DNA of 64,000 nt from an uncultured Lachnospiraceae bacterium (GTDB taxonomy: Bacteria > Bacillota > Clostridia > Lachnospirales > Lachnospiraceae): NCBI GenBank assembly GCA_947164605.1, contig CAMUXE010000004.1, forward strand, positions 95,891-159,890, written 5' to 3'. The translations under genes and the position numbers were made by a program. A model generated the notes under the pieces. That model saw only the letters and a list, made by a program, of their open reading frames with translations, searched no databases and was not told where the DNA came from. Below, piece by piece: positions 7,952 to 16,546 of the stretch (position 1 is the stretch's first letter; each line of letters opens with the position of its first letter).

Positions 7952-8470
7952 TTATTCAACAATCTCTGCTATATAAGGCAGATTGCGGTAAGCCTGGTCA
8001 TAATCGAGACCGTAACCTACTATAAATTTATCCGGAATCTCAAAGCAGACATAGTCGACATCCACGTCAAATTCTCTTCTGGCTGGTTTGTCTAGAAGGG
8101 TTGTGAGTTTGAGACTAGCTGGCTTTTTCTCTTTTAAGAGAGGCAAGAGCTCGCTGAGAGTTCTTCCAGAATCGATTATGTCTTCGATTACCAGAACGTG
8201 CTGGCCTTCAATACTTTCATCAAGATCCTTTTTAATCTTTACATGGCCGCTTGATTTGGTGCCAGATCCATAGCTAGATACGGTCATAAAATCAAATTTT
8301 ACAGGCATTGTAAGATATTTAGACAATTCAACTGTATAGAATATGCTGCCCTTAAGGAGGCAAATTAGCTTTAATTCCTTGCCAGAGTAGTCTTTGTTGA
8401 TTTGAGCTGCAATTTCTTTTACACGCTTGGTAATTTCTTCTTCAGAAATCATTACTTTTAATTCTTGCAT
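7952..8470 (-). CDS. hpt: Hypoxanthine phosphoribosyltransferase
   Basis: The 172-residue enzyme transfers the phosphoribosyl group of PRPP to hypoxanthine or guanine in purine salvage. VLVIEDIIDSGRTLSELL is the PRPP-binding signature, LLKGSIFYTVELSKYL the early PPi loop region, and the late DKFIVGYGLDYDQAYRNLP segment is the base-binding end of HPRTs. Length is normal for the family. AAGGGG precedes the ATG. The gene is monocistronic, with its own promoter and terminator, and diverges from the lar genes. The protein is cytoplasmic. Confidence 0.95.
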   Translation of the reverse strand: MQELKVMISEEEITKRVKEIAAQINKDYSGKELKLICLLKGSIFYTVELSKYLTMPVKFDFMTVSSYGSGTKSSGHVKIKKDLDESIEGQHVLVIEDIIDSGRTLSELLPLLKEKKPASLKLTTLLDKPARREFDVDVDYVCFEIPDKFIVGYGLDYDQAYRNLPYIAEIVE

Positions 8471-8500
8471 AATTACCCCTTTTCAAGTCTTAATAGGCAT

Positions 8501-8529
8501 ATTTTAATGCATTTAAGATGAAACTTCAA
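8501..8529 (-). promoter_or_regulatory. hpt: Sigma-A promoter of hpt
   Basis: On the minus strand TTGAAG (complement of 8524-8529) lies 17 bases from TAAAAT (complement of 8501-8506), about 35 bases before the hpt start. No comparably good plus-strand promoter for larB is visible in the same gap. Confidence 0.65.
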
Positions 8530-8555
8530 TTGAATCAAGAAAAATGGAGATAAAT

Positions 8556-9326
8556 ATGAATCAAAATGAACTTAAGAATATTCTGGCTGATTTTAAGGCT
8601 GGAAATATTGATGAAGATAAGGTCTTATTGAGTCTTAAAGAAAAGCCCTTCACAGAACTTGATTATGCAAAAATAGATAACCACAGAAGCTTAAGACAGG
8701 GTGTGAGTGAGGTTATCTATGGCGCATCAAAGACTCCTGAGCAAATATTAGGCATAGTTGAATCTATGCTTGAAATGGAAGAGAAGACAATAATCATAAC
8801 AAGGATGAAGGAAGAGGCCTTCACTTATCTGAGTCAAAAAATAGGTTATAAGCATAAGCTAAGCTATGAGAAATTAAGTCAAATGTGCTTGGTAGGTTCC
8901 AAACCAAAAGCTGACGGTATTGGAAAAATAGTTGTTGTTACAGGAGGCACGAGTGACATGAAAGTCGCTGAGGAAGCTGCCATAACAGCTGAAGCCCTGG
9001 GAAATGAGGTTGTGAGACTTTATGATTGTGGAGTTGCAGGACTCCACAGGCTTCTATCTAACCTTGATGACTTGATGGATGCCACTGTGGTTATCGCAAT
9101 TGCTGGAATGGAAGGTGCCTTGGCCAGTGTTGTTGGCGGACTAGTAGACTGTCCGGTTATTGGAGTTCCAACTTCAGTTGGCTATGGAGCTAGCTTTAAT
9201 GGCCTTTCAGCTCTTTTGTCAATGTTGAATTCTTGTGCATCAGGAGTAAGTGTAGTCAACATAGACAATGGCTTTGGAGCGGCATACCAGGCCAGTATGA
9301 TTAATCATATCAAATTAAAGAAATAG
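8556..9326 (+). CDS. larB: LarB, nickel-pincer cofactor synthesis: NaAD carboxylase/hydrolase
   Basis: LarB carboxylates the pyridinium ring of nicotinic acid adenine dinucleotide and cleaves the phosphoanhydride, giving pyridinium-3,5-biscarboxylic acid mononucleotide, the first step to the nickel-pincer nucleotide. The protein of about 256 residues shows the PurE-like core: VVVTGGTSDMKVAEEA, the VAGLHRLL loop, VIAIAGMEGALASVVGGL, VIGVPTSVGYG, then LNSCASGVSVVNIDNGFGAA with the conserved Cys. GGAG at 8546-8549 sits six bases before the ATG at 8556, so I prefer this start over an ATG at 8544 that lies within the site. It is followed by larC after eight bases. Confidence 0.93.
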   Translation: MNQNELKNILADFKAGNIDEDKVLLSLKEKPFTELDYAKIDNHRSLRQGVSEVIYGASKTPEQILGIVESMLEMEEKTIIITRMKEEAFTYLSQKIGYKHKLSYEKLSQMCLVGSKPKADGIGKIVVVTGGTSDMKVAEEAAITAEALGNEVVRLYDCGVAGLHRLLSNLDDLMDATVVIAIAGMEGALASVVGGLVDCPVIGVPTSVGYGASFNGLSALLSMLNSCASGVSVVNIDNGFGAAYQASMINHIKLKK

Positions 9327-9334
9327 GAGTAGCT

Positions 9335-10600
9335 ATGAGAGAATTATATATAGATGCGAGTATGGGAGCGGCTGGTGATATGCTCTCTGCAGCTCTTTTT
9401 GACCTCCTGGATGAAGACCTAAAGGGACAGGCCCTTATAAGACTTAATAATTCTGGCTTAAAGGGAGTTAGATATATAGCTGAATTGGCCTATCATGAAG
9501 AATTTAAGGGCTTAAGTTTTAGAGTTGAGATAGATGGCAGGGAGGAAGGCCAGCACGAGCATGAGCACGAACACGAACATGAGCATGAACATGAGCATGA
9601 ACATGAATACGAGCATGAGCATGAACATGAGCATAGTCACGAGCACAGAAGCTTGGCTCAGGTCATGGAGATTATAGATGGCCTAAATTACGACAAGGAA
9701 ATAATCGATAAGATAAAAGAAGTTTATCAAATCCTTGCGAAAGCTGAGAGCAAGGCTCATGGAGTCAGCGTCGCAGAGGTTCATTTCCATGAAGTTGGAA
9801 TGATGGATGCCATAGCTGATATAAGTGCTGTTGCTTATTTGTTCTCACTTTTAAAAGTTGACAGGGTTTATACTTCAGATATAAATGTTGGCAATGGCCA
9901 TGTTCACTGCGCTCATGGAATATTACCTGTGCCAGCACCAGCTACTGAGTTTATTATTCAGGATTTGCCTTATTATAAGAGCTCATATATGACTGAACTT
10001 TTAACTCCGACAGGGGCTGCCCTTATAAAGGTGTATACAGACAAATTCTTGTCAAAAGACGAATTTTATAAAAGACAGAGTGGGGCTTATAGACAGGGCC
10101 ATGGTTTTGGCAAAAAGAAGTTTAAGGATGTGGCAAATGCTGTGTCTATCGCTCTTTTTGACACTGAAAAGGACCATATCGTTGAACTCAACGCTAATAT
10201 TGATGATATGACAGCTGAAGATATAGGCGCTATATATGATGAGCTCTATAAGGCTGGTTGCCTGGAAGCTTTTATAAGTCCATGTTATATGAAGAAGAAC
10301 AGGCCGGCTTTTCTTCTGACAGTTCTTGTAAAAAAAGAGAATGAAGAAAAATTGGTTGAGGTTATATTTAAGCATACTACAAGCATTGGAATTAGAAAAA
10401 AACTCTGTCAGAGATATATTCTAAACAGAGAAGAAGAGGAATATCAGTCTAGCCTAGGTAAGGTTAGAATCAAGCACTCATGGGGATATGGCTCAGATAA
10501 GTACAAGTATGAGCATGATGATCTCTTAAGAATTGCTAATGAACATGATATGTCTCTTGCACAGGTTAGAAAAGTGATAGACAGTGAACTAGATAAGTGA
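9335..10600 (+). CDS. larC: LarC, CTP-dependent nickel insertion enzyme of the nickel-pincer cofactor
   Basis: LarC inserts nickel into the pyridinium bis-thiocarboxylate mononucleotide using CTP. The protein opens YIDASMGAAGDMLSAALFDL, has HFHEVGMMDAIADI and NGHVHCAHGILPVPAPAT in the middle, and the ELNANIDDMTAEDIG block that starts the C-terminal catalytic half. A long His-Glu run (about residues 73-103) lies in the usual His-rich, metal-binding segment. All 421 residues are one uninterrupted frame, unlike Lactiplantibacillus plantarum, where two frames are joined by ribosomal frameshifting. GGAG lies close upstream of the ATG. Confidence 0.94.
   Translation: MRELYIDASMGAAGDMLSAALFDLLDEDLKGQALIRLNNSGLKGVRYIAELAYHEEFKGLSFRVEIDGREEGQHEHEHEHEHEHEHEHEHEYEHEHEHEHSHEHRSLAQVMEIIDGLNYDKEIIDKIKEVYQILAKAESKAHGVSVAEVHFHEVGMMDAIADISAVAYLFSLLKVDRVYTSDINVGNGHVHCAHGILPVPAPATEFIIQDLPYYKSSYMTELLTPTGAALIKVYTDKFLSKDEFYKRQSGAYRQGHGFGKKKFKDVANAVSIALFDTEKDHIVELNANIDDMTAEDIGAIYDELYKAGCLEAFISPCYMKKNRPAFLLTVLVKKENEEKLVEVIFKHTTSIGIRKKLCQRYILNREEEEYQSSLGKVRIKHSWGYGSDKYKYEHDDLLRIANEHDMSLAQVRKVIDSELDK
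9553..9648 (+). repeat. larC: 6-bp (CAYGAR) repeat coding a His-Glu run in larC
   Basis: About sixteen copies of CATGAG/CACGAA-like hexamers encode alternating His and Glu with one Tyr and one Ser interruption. The repeat length is likely to vary between strains and should tune metal capacity, not the reading frame. Confidence 0.85.
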
Positions 10601-10656
10601 TGATTTAAATCTGATAATAAGTGGAAGAGTCAATAATACAGATTGAAAGTGAAAAT

Positions 10657-11487
10657 ATGAATAATAGTTTAGAAATCAAGACTAATGAAGAATTGATGGA
10701 AAATTTAAGAGCATACCTTAGAGAATTGGATAGCCTTGCAGTTGCCTTCTCAGGTGGAGTGGATTCAACATTTTTGGCTAAGCTTGCCCACGATGAGCTT
10801 GGAGATAAAATGGTCTGCATCACTGCAAAAGATGAGTCATATCCTGAAAGAGAGCTCAATGAAGCCATAGAGTTTTGCAAGGCTGAAGGAATACGCCATA
10901 TTATAATTGAGCGCAATGAGCTTGAAATTGATGGCTTTAGCTCAAATCCTAAAAACCGTTGCTATCTGTGTAAGAGATCGCTTTTTACTGAGCTCTTAGA
11001 AGTCGCTAATAAAGAAGGCCTTAAGTATGTATGTGAGGGCTCTAATTTAGACGATACTGGAGATTACAGACCAGGTTTAGTAGCTGTAGCAGAGCTAGGT
11101 ATTAAATCTCCTTTGAAAGATACAGGATTTAAGAAGCTTTTTATCAGGGAAGAGTCGAAAAAATTGGGACTTAAGACTTGGGATAAACCTGCCTATGCCT
11201 GTCTTGCTTCAAGGTTTGTATATGGACAGACAATAACTAGCGAGAAGCTTCAAATGGTAGGTTTGGCTGAACAGTACCTTTTTGATATGGGATTTAAGCA
11301 GTTTAGAGTAAGAATTCATGACAATCTGGCAAGAATTGAGATTATGCCTGATGAATTTGAAAAAATCATAAAGGAAGATTTGAGACTAGCTATATATGAC
11401 AAGTTGAAGACTCTAGGCTTTGCATATGTCACACTTGATCTTATGGGCTATAGAACTGGTTCTATGAATGAAACTCTAGCAAAGTAA
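10657..11487 (+). CDS. larE: LarE, ATP-dependent sulfur insertase of the nickel-pincer cofactor
   Basis: LarE adenylates the carboxylates of the biscarboxylic intermediate and replaces them with thiocarboxylates. The PP-loop AFSGGVDSTFLAKLA marks the N-type ATP pyrophosphatase domain; NRCYLCKRSLF and YVCEGSNLDDTGDYRPG follow. The sulfur-donor site appears as PAYACLASRF with a single Cys, which fits the sacrificial single-Cys class more than the three-Cys iron-sulfur class. Starting at ATG 10657 gives 276 residues, the length usual for LarE; a GTG at 10621 has no ribosome binding site. It closes the larBCE set; larA is not in the window. Confidence 0.92.
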   Translation: MNNSLEIKTNEELMENLRAYLRELDSLAVAFSGGVDSTFLAKLAHDELGDKMVCITAKDESYPERELNEAIEFCKAEGIRHIIIERNELEIDGFSSNPKNRCYLCKRSLFTELLEVANKEGLKYVCEGSNLDDTGDYRPGLVAVAELGIKSPLKDTGFKKLFIREESKKLGLKTWDKPAYACLASRFVYGQTITSEKLQMVGLAEQYLFDMGFKQFRVRIHDNLARIEIMPDEFEKIIKEDLRLAIYDKLKTLGFAYVTLDLMGYRTGSMNETLAK

Positions 11488-11596
11488 AGATTGTAAAATT
11501 AGAATCCATCGTAAAAGGCTAAAAAGAATAGTAATCAAGTACGAGCATAAAATTACAAGAAAAAGTTGAAAAAATTCAAAAAAGAACAAAAAATGC

Positions 11597-11625
11597 TTGA
11601 AAAAATGATTTGATAAGAATATAAT
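11597..11625 (+). promoter_or_regulatory. Sigma-A promoter of the fucO-like gene
   Basis: TTGAAA at 11597-11602, a 17-base spacer, and TATAAT at 11620-11625. An AGGGG-like ribosome site precedes the ATG at 11670. Confidence 0.8.
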
Positions 11626-11669
11626 AAGTATAGTTTTTAGATTTTATTTACGAAAGGGGTTTTACAATT

Positions 11670-12815
11670 ATGGCAAACAGAATTTCACTCAATGCAACAT
11701 CTTATCACGGCGAAGGCGCAATTAACGAGATCGTAAATGAAGTTAATTCAAGAGGTTTTAAAAAAGCATTTGTCGCATCTGATCCTGATCTTATCAAGTT
11801 TGGTGTGACTGCTAAGGTTACAGATCTTCTTGAAAAAGCAGGTTTAGCTTACGAAATCTATTCAGATATTAAGCCAAATCCAACAATCGAGAATGTTAAA
11901 AATGGTGTCACAGCTTTTAAAAATTCAGGTGCTGATTATATCATTGCTGTTGGTGGCGGATCATCTATGGATACATCTAAGGCAATTGGAATCATTATTA
12001 CCAATCCTGAATTTGAGGATGTTAGAAGCCTTGAGGGAGTAGCTCCAACTAAGAATCCTTGTGTTCCAATAATAGCAGTTCCTACAACAGCAGGTACAGC
12101 TGCTGAGGTTACAATCAACTACGTAATCACTGATGTTGAGAAGGAACGTAAATTCGTATGTGTTGATACTCACGATATGCCTATTGTTGCTGTCGTAGAT
12201 CCACAGATGATGTCAAGCATGCCAAAGGGTCTTACAGCTGCAACTGGTATGGATGCCCTCACACATGCAATTGAAGGCTATACAACAAGAGGCGCCTGGG
12301 AGATGACAGATATGTTCCATCTTGAGGCAATAAGACTTATCTCTAAGTATCTTCGCTCTGCAGTTAATAACGAGAAGGAAGGAAGAGAAGGAATGGCTCT
12401 TGGCCAGTATATTGCTGGAATGGGCTTCTCAAATGTTGGTCTTGGTATTGACCACTCTATGGCACACACTCTGAGCGCACATTATGATACACCTCACGGT
12501 GTTGCATGTGCTTCACTTCTTCCAATTTCTATGGAGTTTAACAGAGAGTTCACTGGTGAAAAGTACAGAGAGATAGCCAGAGCTATGGGAGTTGAAGGCG
12601 TTGATTCAATGTCACAGGAAGAGTACAGAGATGCAGCTATTGAGGCCGTAAAGAAGCTTTCTAGCGATGTAGGTATCAATCCTAAGAATGAGAAGATTAA
12701 AGAAGAAGATCTTGATCAGCTTGCATGCGATGCACTCAACGATGCTTGCTATCCAGGTAACCCAAGAGAGGCTACTAAGGAGCAGGTGATTGAGATGTTT
12801 AAAATGTTGATGTAA
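11670..12815 (+). CDS. fucO: Iron-containing alcohol dehydrogenase, lactaldehyde reductase (FucO) type
   Basis: This 381-residue group III dehydrogenase would reduce lactaldehyde to 1,2-propanediol with NADH during fucose or rhamnose fermentation. It aligns closely with FucO from memory: GGGSSMDTSKAIGII, VPTTAGTAAEVTINYVITD, EMALGQYIAGMGFSNVGLG and the shared NPREAT near the end. Predicted iron ligands are Asp195, His199, His262 and His276, one residue offset from the E. coli set. It is cytoplasmic and free-standing, with its own promoter and a strong terminator. No fuc or rha genes flank it, so the physiological aldehyde remains inferred. Confidence 0.88.
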   Translation: MANRISLNATSYHGEGAINEIVNEVNSRGFKKAFVASDPDLIKFGVTAKVTDLLEKAGLAYEIYSDIKPNPTIENVKNGVTAFKNSGADYIIAVGGGSSMDTSKAIGIIITNPEFEDVRSLEGVAPTKNPCVPIIAVPTTAGTAAEVTINYVITDVEKERKFVCVDTHDMPIVAVVDPQMMSSMPKGLTAATGMDALTHAIEGYTTRGAWEMTDMFHLEAIRLISKYLRSAVNNEKEGREGMALGQYIAGMGFSNVGLGIDHSMAHTLSAHYDTPHGVACASLLPISMEFNREFTGEKYREIARAMGVEGVDSMSQEEYRDAAIEAVKKLSSDVGINPKNEKIKEEDLDQLACDALNDACYPGNPREATKEQVIEMFKMLM

Positions 12816-12865
12816 GATTTTTAAAGCTACTTATATATTAAGATATAAGCCATTTACAATAAGTA

Positions 12866-12905
12866 AAAAAATGTCCCATAGCTTAAGGCTATGGGACTTT
12901 TTTTT
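12866..12905. terminator. Bidirectional terminator between fucO and the AEC transporter
   Basis: GTCCCATAGC at 12873-12882 pairs perfectly with GCTATGGGAC at 12888-12897. T runs follow in both directions (AAAAAAA on the left, TTTTTTTT on the right), so it serves both convergent genes. Confidence 0.93.
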
Positions 12906-12929
12906 ACTTAAATTTTTTAAAGCCGGCTT

Positions 12930-13856
12930 TTAAACCTTTAAAGTCAAAAGGAAGGCCCAGAATGGCAGAAGTATAATACTTAAAAATGTTGTGATTACAA
13001 CTGCTACGGCGGCTAGATCTTCATCATATTTAAATTCGACGGCAAAGACTGAACTGATTGCTGCTGTTGGACAGGCGGCAAGGATGAAAACTATTTGAGC
13101 ATATACTCCATGTCCTTTAGTCAAAATTAAGACTAAAAAAGTAATGGCAGGAATAATCAAACTTCTGCTGACTATGATTAAGAAGAGATAGATATTTTTG
13201 AAAAGCTTTTTAATATCAGTGTCTGCGATAATCATTCCAGTTATTATCATGGAAAGTGGAGTGTTAAGTGTTGCAATATTGCCTATTGGCTTAGAAATAA
13301 TATCTGGTATTGGCAGCTTGGCCAAATATATGATTAAGCCAAGAAATACAGATATAATGGCAGGTTGAGTTATTATAGTTTTTAACTGCTTTTTAGGGTC
13401 CTTATTTCCGCTCAAAACACTGTAGCCTAAACTCCATAAGAGGATGTTGAAGGATGTTACAAAGGCTGATGCGTAAATTAAACCTTCTCTTCCGTACATA
13501 GCCTCAATTAAAGGAAAGCCCATATAGGCACAATTAGAAAAGGCGCTGGCAAAAAAGATAATATTTTTGTCTCTTATTTTGATTTTGCGGCATATAATAA
13601 AGGCTATAAGGCAGGATAGGAGCAGGAAAGAAAAAGAGTAGATTAAAGTCTTTATCAAATCAGATAGAATTTTTGGATCAAATTCCATCATATAAGAATC
13701 GATAATCAGGCAAGGAACGACTAATTTCATCAATAGGTCGGAAAATGCGTTTTTATATTCTAATTTGAATAAGTGAAATTTGACAGCGATAAAACCTGAA
13801 AATATAAGAATAAAGAGAACAATAACTTGTTTCATAGTGATAAGTGCAAGATTCAT
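12930..13856 (-). CDS. AEC family transporter (auxin efflux carrier-like permease)
   Basis: The 308-residue inner-membrane protein has about ten hydrophobic helices with the AEC layout. These include VVPCLIIDSYMMEF in the first repeat, the discontinuous-helix motif FSNCAYMGFPLIEAMYG, and ILAACPTAAISSVFAVEF with ATTFLS-like VVITTFLSIILLPF at the end. Bacterial members export or import carboxylates such as malate or amino-acid-derived acids; the substrate is not predictable. AGGAGG lies upstream of the ATG on the minus strand. It diverges from the GH28 gene. Confidence 0.9.
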   Translation of the reverse strand: MNLALITMKQVIVLFILIFSGFIAVKFHLFKLEYKNAFSDLLMKLVVPCLIIDSYMMEFDPKILSDLIKTLIYSFSFLLLSCLIAFIICRKIKIRDKNIIFFASAFSNCAYMGFPLIEAMYGREGLIYASAFVTSFNILLWSLGYSVLSGNKDPKKQLKTIITQPAIISVFLGLIIYLAKLPIPDIISKPIGNIATLNTPLSMIITGMIIADTDIKKLFKNIYLFLIIVSRSLIIPAITFLVLILTKGHGVYAQIVFILAACPTAAISSVFAVEFKYDEDLAAVAVVITTFLSIILLPFWAFLLTLKV

Positions 13857-13878
13857 TTGAAATACCTCCTAATGTGCT

Positions 13879-13907
13879 ATATTATTGATTAATGGAGATT
13901 TAGTCAA
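13879..13907 (-). promoter_or_regulatory. Sigma-A promoter of the AEC transporter gene
   Basis: On the minus strand TTGACT (complement of 13902-13907) is 17 bases from TAATAT (complement of 13879-13884), about 25 bases before the start codon. Confidence 0.65.
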
Positions 13908-13972
13908 GTGAATTTCATCTTGTAAATTATATGTATTTTAAAAAATCTGTAAGACTAATTGTTGGAGGCAAA

Positions 13973-15289
13973 ATGAGGGCAAATATCTTAGATTTTGGGG
14001 CTAAAAGTCAGGAGGATTTCCTGAATACAGACGCAATACAAAAAGCTATTGACTATGTCAATGAAAATGGAGGAGGCCAGGTAGTTATACCGGCAGGGGA
14101 TTATTTGAGCGGGGCCCTTTGCCTAAAGTCAAACATAGACTTTCATCTTGAAGCTGGAGCCTGTCTTATTTCGAGCTTGACGGAAGAGGATTTTCCAAAA
14201 TTTATGGATGATTTTGAAGATGACAATGAGGATACAGGCTGGGAGGACGGCTGTTTTCTTATGGCCAGACATGAGACTAATATCAGTATCACTGGCCTTG
14301 GCAAGATTGATGGCAGAGGAAGGGAGGTCTTTTATGAGGACGATGATGATGGTGGAAGCCATGAGAGCCCTCTCAAAGTTAAAGGCTTTAGACCTCGAAT
14401 GTCCTTCTTTGAGGATGTCTCCGGCTTGACTGTAAAAAATGTATGCTTTTATGATTCTGCATTTTGGACTCTGCATATGGCTGGATGTAAGGATGTTCTT
14501 ATCGATGGAGTTAAGATTCTTAATAATGACAGAGGACCTAACAATGATGGTATAGACCCGGATTCATGCCAAAGGGTACAGATAAGAAATTGTAATATAT
14601 CATGTGCTGATGACTGTATTGTCGTTAAAACGACTGAGCCAATGTCTAAGCTCTACGGGCCATCTTGCGATATTTTAATATCGGATTGTATACTCTATTC
14701 CCACTCATCTGCCTTAAAGATTGGCACTGAGACTTGGGGGCCTATTTATAATGTATCTATGCATGATTGTATAATAAAAGACTCAACTAGAGCCGTTGGC
14801 ATATGGTCAAGGGATGGCGGTGAGATTCATGATATATACATACATCATATCTTTGGCAATACGCTAAGATACGCTGATAGAAAAAAGCAAGACTCCAAAG
14901 TAGTAGTTTGGTGGGGGAAAGGTGAGCCGGTCTTTATTAGTTCAAGCAAAAGGGCAAATGTTGATAGACTTCCAGGCAAGATTTATAAGATATATTTTGA
15001 TCATCTTGATTTAAAATGTGAGGGCCCTTTCTTGATCTTAGGCGAAAAGTATTCACCTATTAATGGCATTTCGGTCTCGGATTCACATTTCCTTTTTACA
15101 AAACAAGGTAGCTTGCTCCCTGATTGCATAGATGAACAGCCATCTGTCAGGGGAATACACAAGGAAAAACTGGCTTGTGTCATGCTAAGAGATGCTAGGG
15201 ATTGTCAGTTCTTAAGAACAAGTTTTGACGTGAATCAGAGCCTTGAGCCTTATATTGAAAGCTCTTGCAGGGATATGAGCAAGGACTGA
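13973..15289 (+). CDS. Glycoside hydrolase family 28 protein (polygalacturonase-like), intracellular
   Basis: The protein of about 438 residues is a right-handed parallel beta-helix of GH28, the family that cleaves galacturonide and rhamnogalacturonide bonds in pectin by inversion. The sequence shows the N-terminal NTDAIQKAIDYVNENGGGQV segment, GLGKIDGRG, NNDGIDPDSC, the paired acids of ADDCIVVK, and SSALKIGTETWG in place of the classic G-H-G motif. There is no signal peptide, so it likely acts on imported oligosaccharides. GGAGG at 13964-13968 decides for the ATG at 13973 over one 42 bases upstream. The exact bond specificity is unknown. Confidence 0.88.
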   Translation: MRANILDFGAKSQEDFLNTDAIQKAIDYVNENGGGQVVIPAGDYLSGALCLKSNIDFHLEAGACLISSLTEEDFPKFMDDFEDDNEDTGWEDGCFLMARHETNISITGLGKIDGRGREVFYEDDDDGGSHESPLKVKGFRPRMSFFEDVSGLTVKNVCFYDSAFWTLHMAGCKDVLIDGVKILNNDRGPNNDGIDPDSCQRVQIRNCNISCADDCIVVKTTEPMSKLYGPSCDILISDCILYSHSSALKIGTETWGPIYNVSMHDCIIKDSTRAVGIWSRDGGEIHDIYIHHIFGNTLRYADRKKQDSKVVVWWGKGEPVFISSSKRANVDRLPGKIYKIYFDHLDLKCEGPFLILGEKYSPINGISVSDSHFLFTKQGSLLPDCIDEQPSVRGIHKEKLACVMLRDARDCQFLRTSFDVNQSLEPYIESSCRDMSKD

Positions 15290-15417
15290 TTTGGATTATA
15301 ATAAATGCATGGAAAAGATTGCCCAAAATACAAGGGATAAGGCAAAAATTGCATGCAAAAAAAGATTAAAAAATAAAGATGGAAAATATTGATGAAGCAA
15401 GTGGATGGAGCTTGAAG

Positions 15418-16329
15418 ATGGAAAAGGAAATGGAGAATAAGATGGAAAAGAAGAATTCGCTTGGAAAAGGAATAGCCTGTATTTTGACAGCTGCCTTTTT
15501 CTTTTCAATGATGACTATGTTTGTTAGATTGGCAGGCAATTTGCCAACTTTTGAAAAAGCTTTTTTTAGAAACTTTGTTGCTGTTTTTGTAGCAATAATA
15601 GCTATTTTAAGATCGAAGGATGGTTTTAAGAAGAGCATTAAAATTGAAAATAAAAATATTGCCTTACTTTTTTTTAGATGTCTTTTTGGAACATTCGGCC
15701 TTATATGCAACTTTTATGCAATAGACAAGATAAATATAGCAGATGCTAATATGCTCAATAAACTTTCGCCTTTTTTTGCCATTATTATGTCAATATTTAT
15801 AATTAAAGAGATTCCAAAAAAGAATGATATTATTGCAGTTATATGTGCCTTTGTGGGAGCCCTTTTTGTAATAAAGCCAAGTGGTAATGCTGAGCTTTTG
15901 CCAGCTTTGATAGGACTATTGGGCGGTTTCTTGGCTGGTAGTGCCTACACATGTGTTAGATTGTTAGGTGTTAGGGGAGTTAAAGGGCCTGTCATAGTTT
16001 TGGCTTTTTCGCTTTTTTCTTGCCTGACAACATTTCCTTTGTTTCTTCTTGATTTTGAGCCAATGTCAATTGAACAGTTCTTATGCCTTTTGGCAGCAGG
16101 ACTTGTGGCTTCGATTGCACAGTTTGCAATAACAGCTGCATATAAGTATGCACCGGCTAGGGAAATATCAGTATTTGATTACAGCCAGATAGTATTTGCC
16201 ACAATATGGGGGGCTTGTATTTTTGGAGAGATCCCAGATATCTACAGCTTTATAGGCTATGGAATTATATTTTTGACTGTAATTATTCGCTGGTTATATT
16301 TGAAAAGAGTTACAAGACTAGCTGAATAG
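15418..16329 (+). CDS. EamA/DMT superfamily transporter
   Basis: The roughly 303-residue membrane protein has ten hydrophobic helices in two EamA repeats. The first contains FSMMTMFVRLAG and KAFFRNFVAVFVAI, the second SAYTCVRLLGVRGV and AQFAITAAYKYAPAREISVF. The ending, SQIVFATIWGACIFGEIPD, is characteristic. Such proteins export small metabolites or amino acids. GGATGGAG before 15418 supports that ATG; an in-frame ATG at 15379 has only a weak site and would add a Lys/Glu-rich tail. No partner gene suggests the substrate. Confidence 0.9.
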   Translation: MEKEMENKMEKKNSLGKGIACILTAAFFFSMMTMFVRLAGNLPTFEKAFFRNFVAVFVAIIAILRSKDGFKKSIKIENKNIALLFFRCLFGTFGLICNFYAIDKINIADANMLNKLSPFFAIIMSIFIIKEIPKKNDIIAVICAFVGALFVIKPSGNAELLPALIGLLGGFLAGSAYTCVRLLGVRGVKGPVIVLAFSLFSCLTTFPLFLLDFEPMSIEQFLCLLAAGLVASIAQFAITAAYKYAPAREISVFDYSQIVFATIWGACIFGEIPDIYSFIGYGIIFLTVIIRWLYLKRVTRLAE

Positions 16330-16473
16330 CGCATTTCAATTAATTTATGCTAATGGCTTTCATTTATGTGCTTTATGAGACATAAACCAATTGTGCTATA
16401 TTACAAATAAAAATAAATGTGATAAAAAAATTATAAAAGTTAATCAAAATAAAGCAAAATATGCTATTGCTTG

Positions 16474-16502
16474 TTGAGAATAGGCCTTGAGTTTGATATT
16501 AT
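16474..16502 (+). promoter_or_regulatory. Sigma-A promoter of the two chemoreceptor genes
   Basis: TTGAGA at 16474-16479, a 17-base spacer, and TATTAT at 16497-16502. I did not find a sigma-28-type motif. GGAGG precedes the ATG at 16547. Confidence 0.6.
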
Positions 16503-16546
16503 TTATATATAGGTTTTACTATAAAAATTGACTTGGAGGTTTATTC

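Noticed and set aside
9553..9648. Frameshift site in larC like that of L. plantarum
   Set aside because: The frame is continuous through the His-Glu repeat and into the C-terminal domain, so no frameshift is needed.
11670..12815. fucO-like gene as the missing client (LarA) of the nickel-pincer cofactor
   Set aside because: The protein is an iron-type dehydrogenase with Asp/His metal ligands, has its own promoter and no LarA motifs.
16360..16395. Hairpin TTTATGT/ACATAAA after the EamA gene as a terminator
   Set aside because: The stem is only seven AT-rich pairs and no T run follows.
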